Source: Pseudomonas nicosulfuronedens (lineage in GTDB: Bacteria > Pseudomonadota > Gammaproteobacteria > Pseudomonadales > Pseudomonadaceae). From it: 64,000 bases of DNA. The notes below the pieces were generated by a model, which saw nothing but the letters and a program-made list of their open reading frames with translations, made no database searches and was not told the origin of the DNA. Within the stretch, counting starts at the first letter, position 1. Every line of letters begins with the position of its first letter. Below, piece after piece: positions 63,983 through 64,000 of this stretch. The translations under genes and the position numbers were made by a program. Where the stretch lies: positions 19,313 to 83,312 of the forward strand of contig NZ_SWDV01000038.1 in assembly GCF_005877905.1 (NCBI RefSeq), given 5' to 3'.

Positions 63983-64000
63983 AGACCAACACAGCTTCCG

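Larger units (their letters stand above)
59288..64000. mobile_element. Genomic island inserted in comM (one end only)
   Basis: DNA from the comM break to the window edge has no relation to the conserved chromosome order, has visibly lower GC, and contains an IS66 remnant, an XRE gene and three unfamiliar genes. comM is a known target of AbaR/Tn6022-type heteromeric-transposase islands, and the break lies in the same LP[E/Q]F codons. No integrase or transposase gene is in view, so the class is unproven. The first 170 bases hold inverted blocks: GCATTCA...TGAATGC (59333-59353) and TCAAAAC...GTTTTGA (59301-59387). Confidence 0.8.

Noticed and set aside
59288..64000. Island inserted at a tRNA gene
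   Set aside because: No tRNA is visible at the junction; the broken gene is comM.

Overview
The window is high-GC Pseudomonas chromosome. Gene content and order match, from memory, the PA5283-PA5350 block of P. aeruginosa PAO1, with local differences, so a close relative of that species (for example the nitroreducens/citronellolis/knackmussii branch) is likely. Calls rest on reading protein sequences and motifs; no database search was run. No rRNA, tRNA or CRISPR array was seen.

Layout. 1-9.5 kb: tail of a rubredoxin gene, rubredoxin reductase, HU protein, an HDOD signalling protein, recG-oxyR, then an epimerase, an AraC regulator and a LysE exporter. 9.5-24.9 kb: housekeeping core (lipoprotein, ridA, spoT, rpoZ, gmk, yicC, rph, crc, pyrE, argB, algC, dut, coaBC, radC), with algC readable as a long membrane-anchored form. 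24.9-34.4 kb: a peptide-binding protein, rpmB-rpmG, and a polyamine block (kauB, MFS, phospholipase-D lipoprotein, pauB-like oxidase). 34.5-42.7 kb: dadR, the ydbH-ynbE-ydbL envelope operon, dadA-ridA-dadX, pauR and cytochrome c5. 42.9-54.3 kb: a CoA-transferase-family protein, xpt, rep, a GGDEF-EAL protein, a MATE pump with a LysR regulator, an AraC regulator and phosphorylcholine phosphatase.

54.3-58.7 kb is a more variable stretch. It holds dispersed REP-like repeats, a remarkable non-coding segment (54696-54885) whose complementary blocks predict a pseudoknotted RNA just ahead of a BRO-N domain gene, an Lgt-like/TlpA fusion, a MocR regulator, a DUF1127 protein and a RidA-family protein.

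At about 59287 comM is cut inside its DELPEF segment and replaced by foreign DNA of visibly lower GC that runs off the window. comM is a known landing site for genomic islands (AbaR/Tn6022-type). This island end carries an IS66 transposase remnant, a small XRE repressor, and a divergent operon of three genes: a winged-helix/coiled-coil protein, an SF2 helicase, and a 584-residue protein I cannot assign. A promoter whose -10 box sits in a perfect palindrome drives the operon. This repressor-controlled cassette is the best candidate for an undescribed defence-like system here; the pseudoknotted RNA with its BRO gene is the second.
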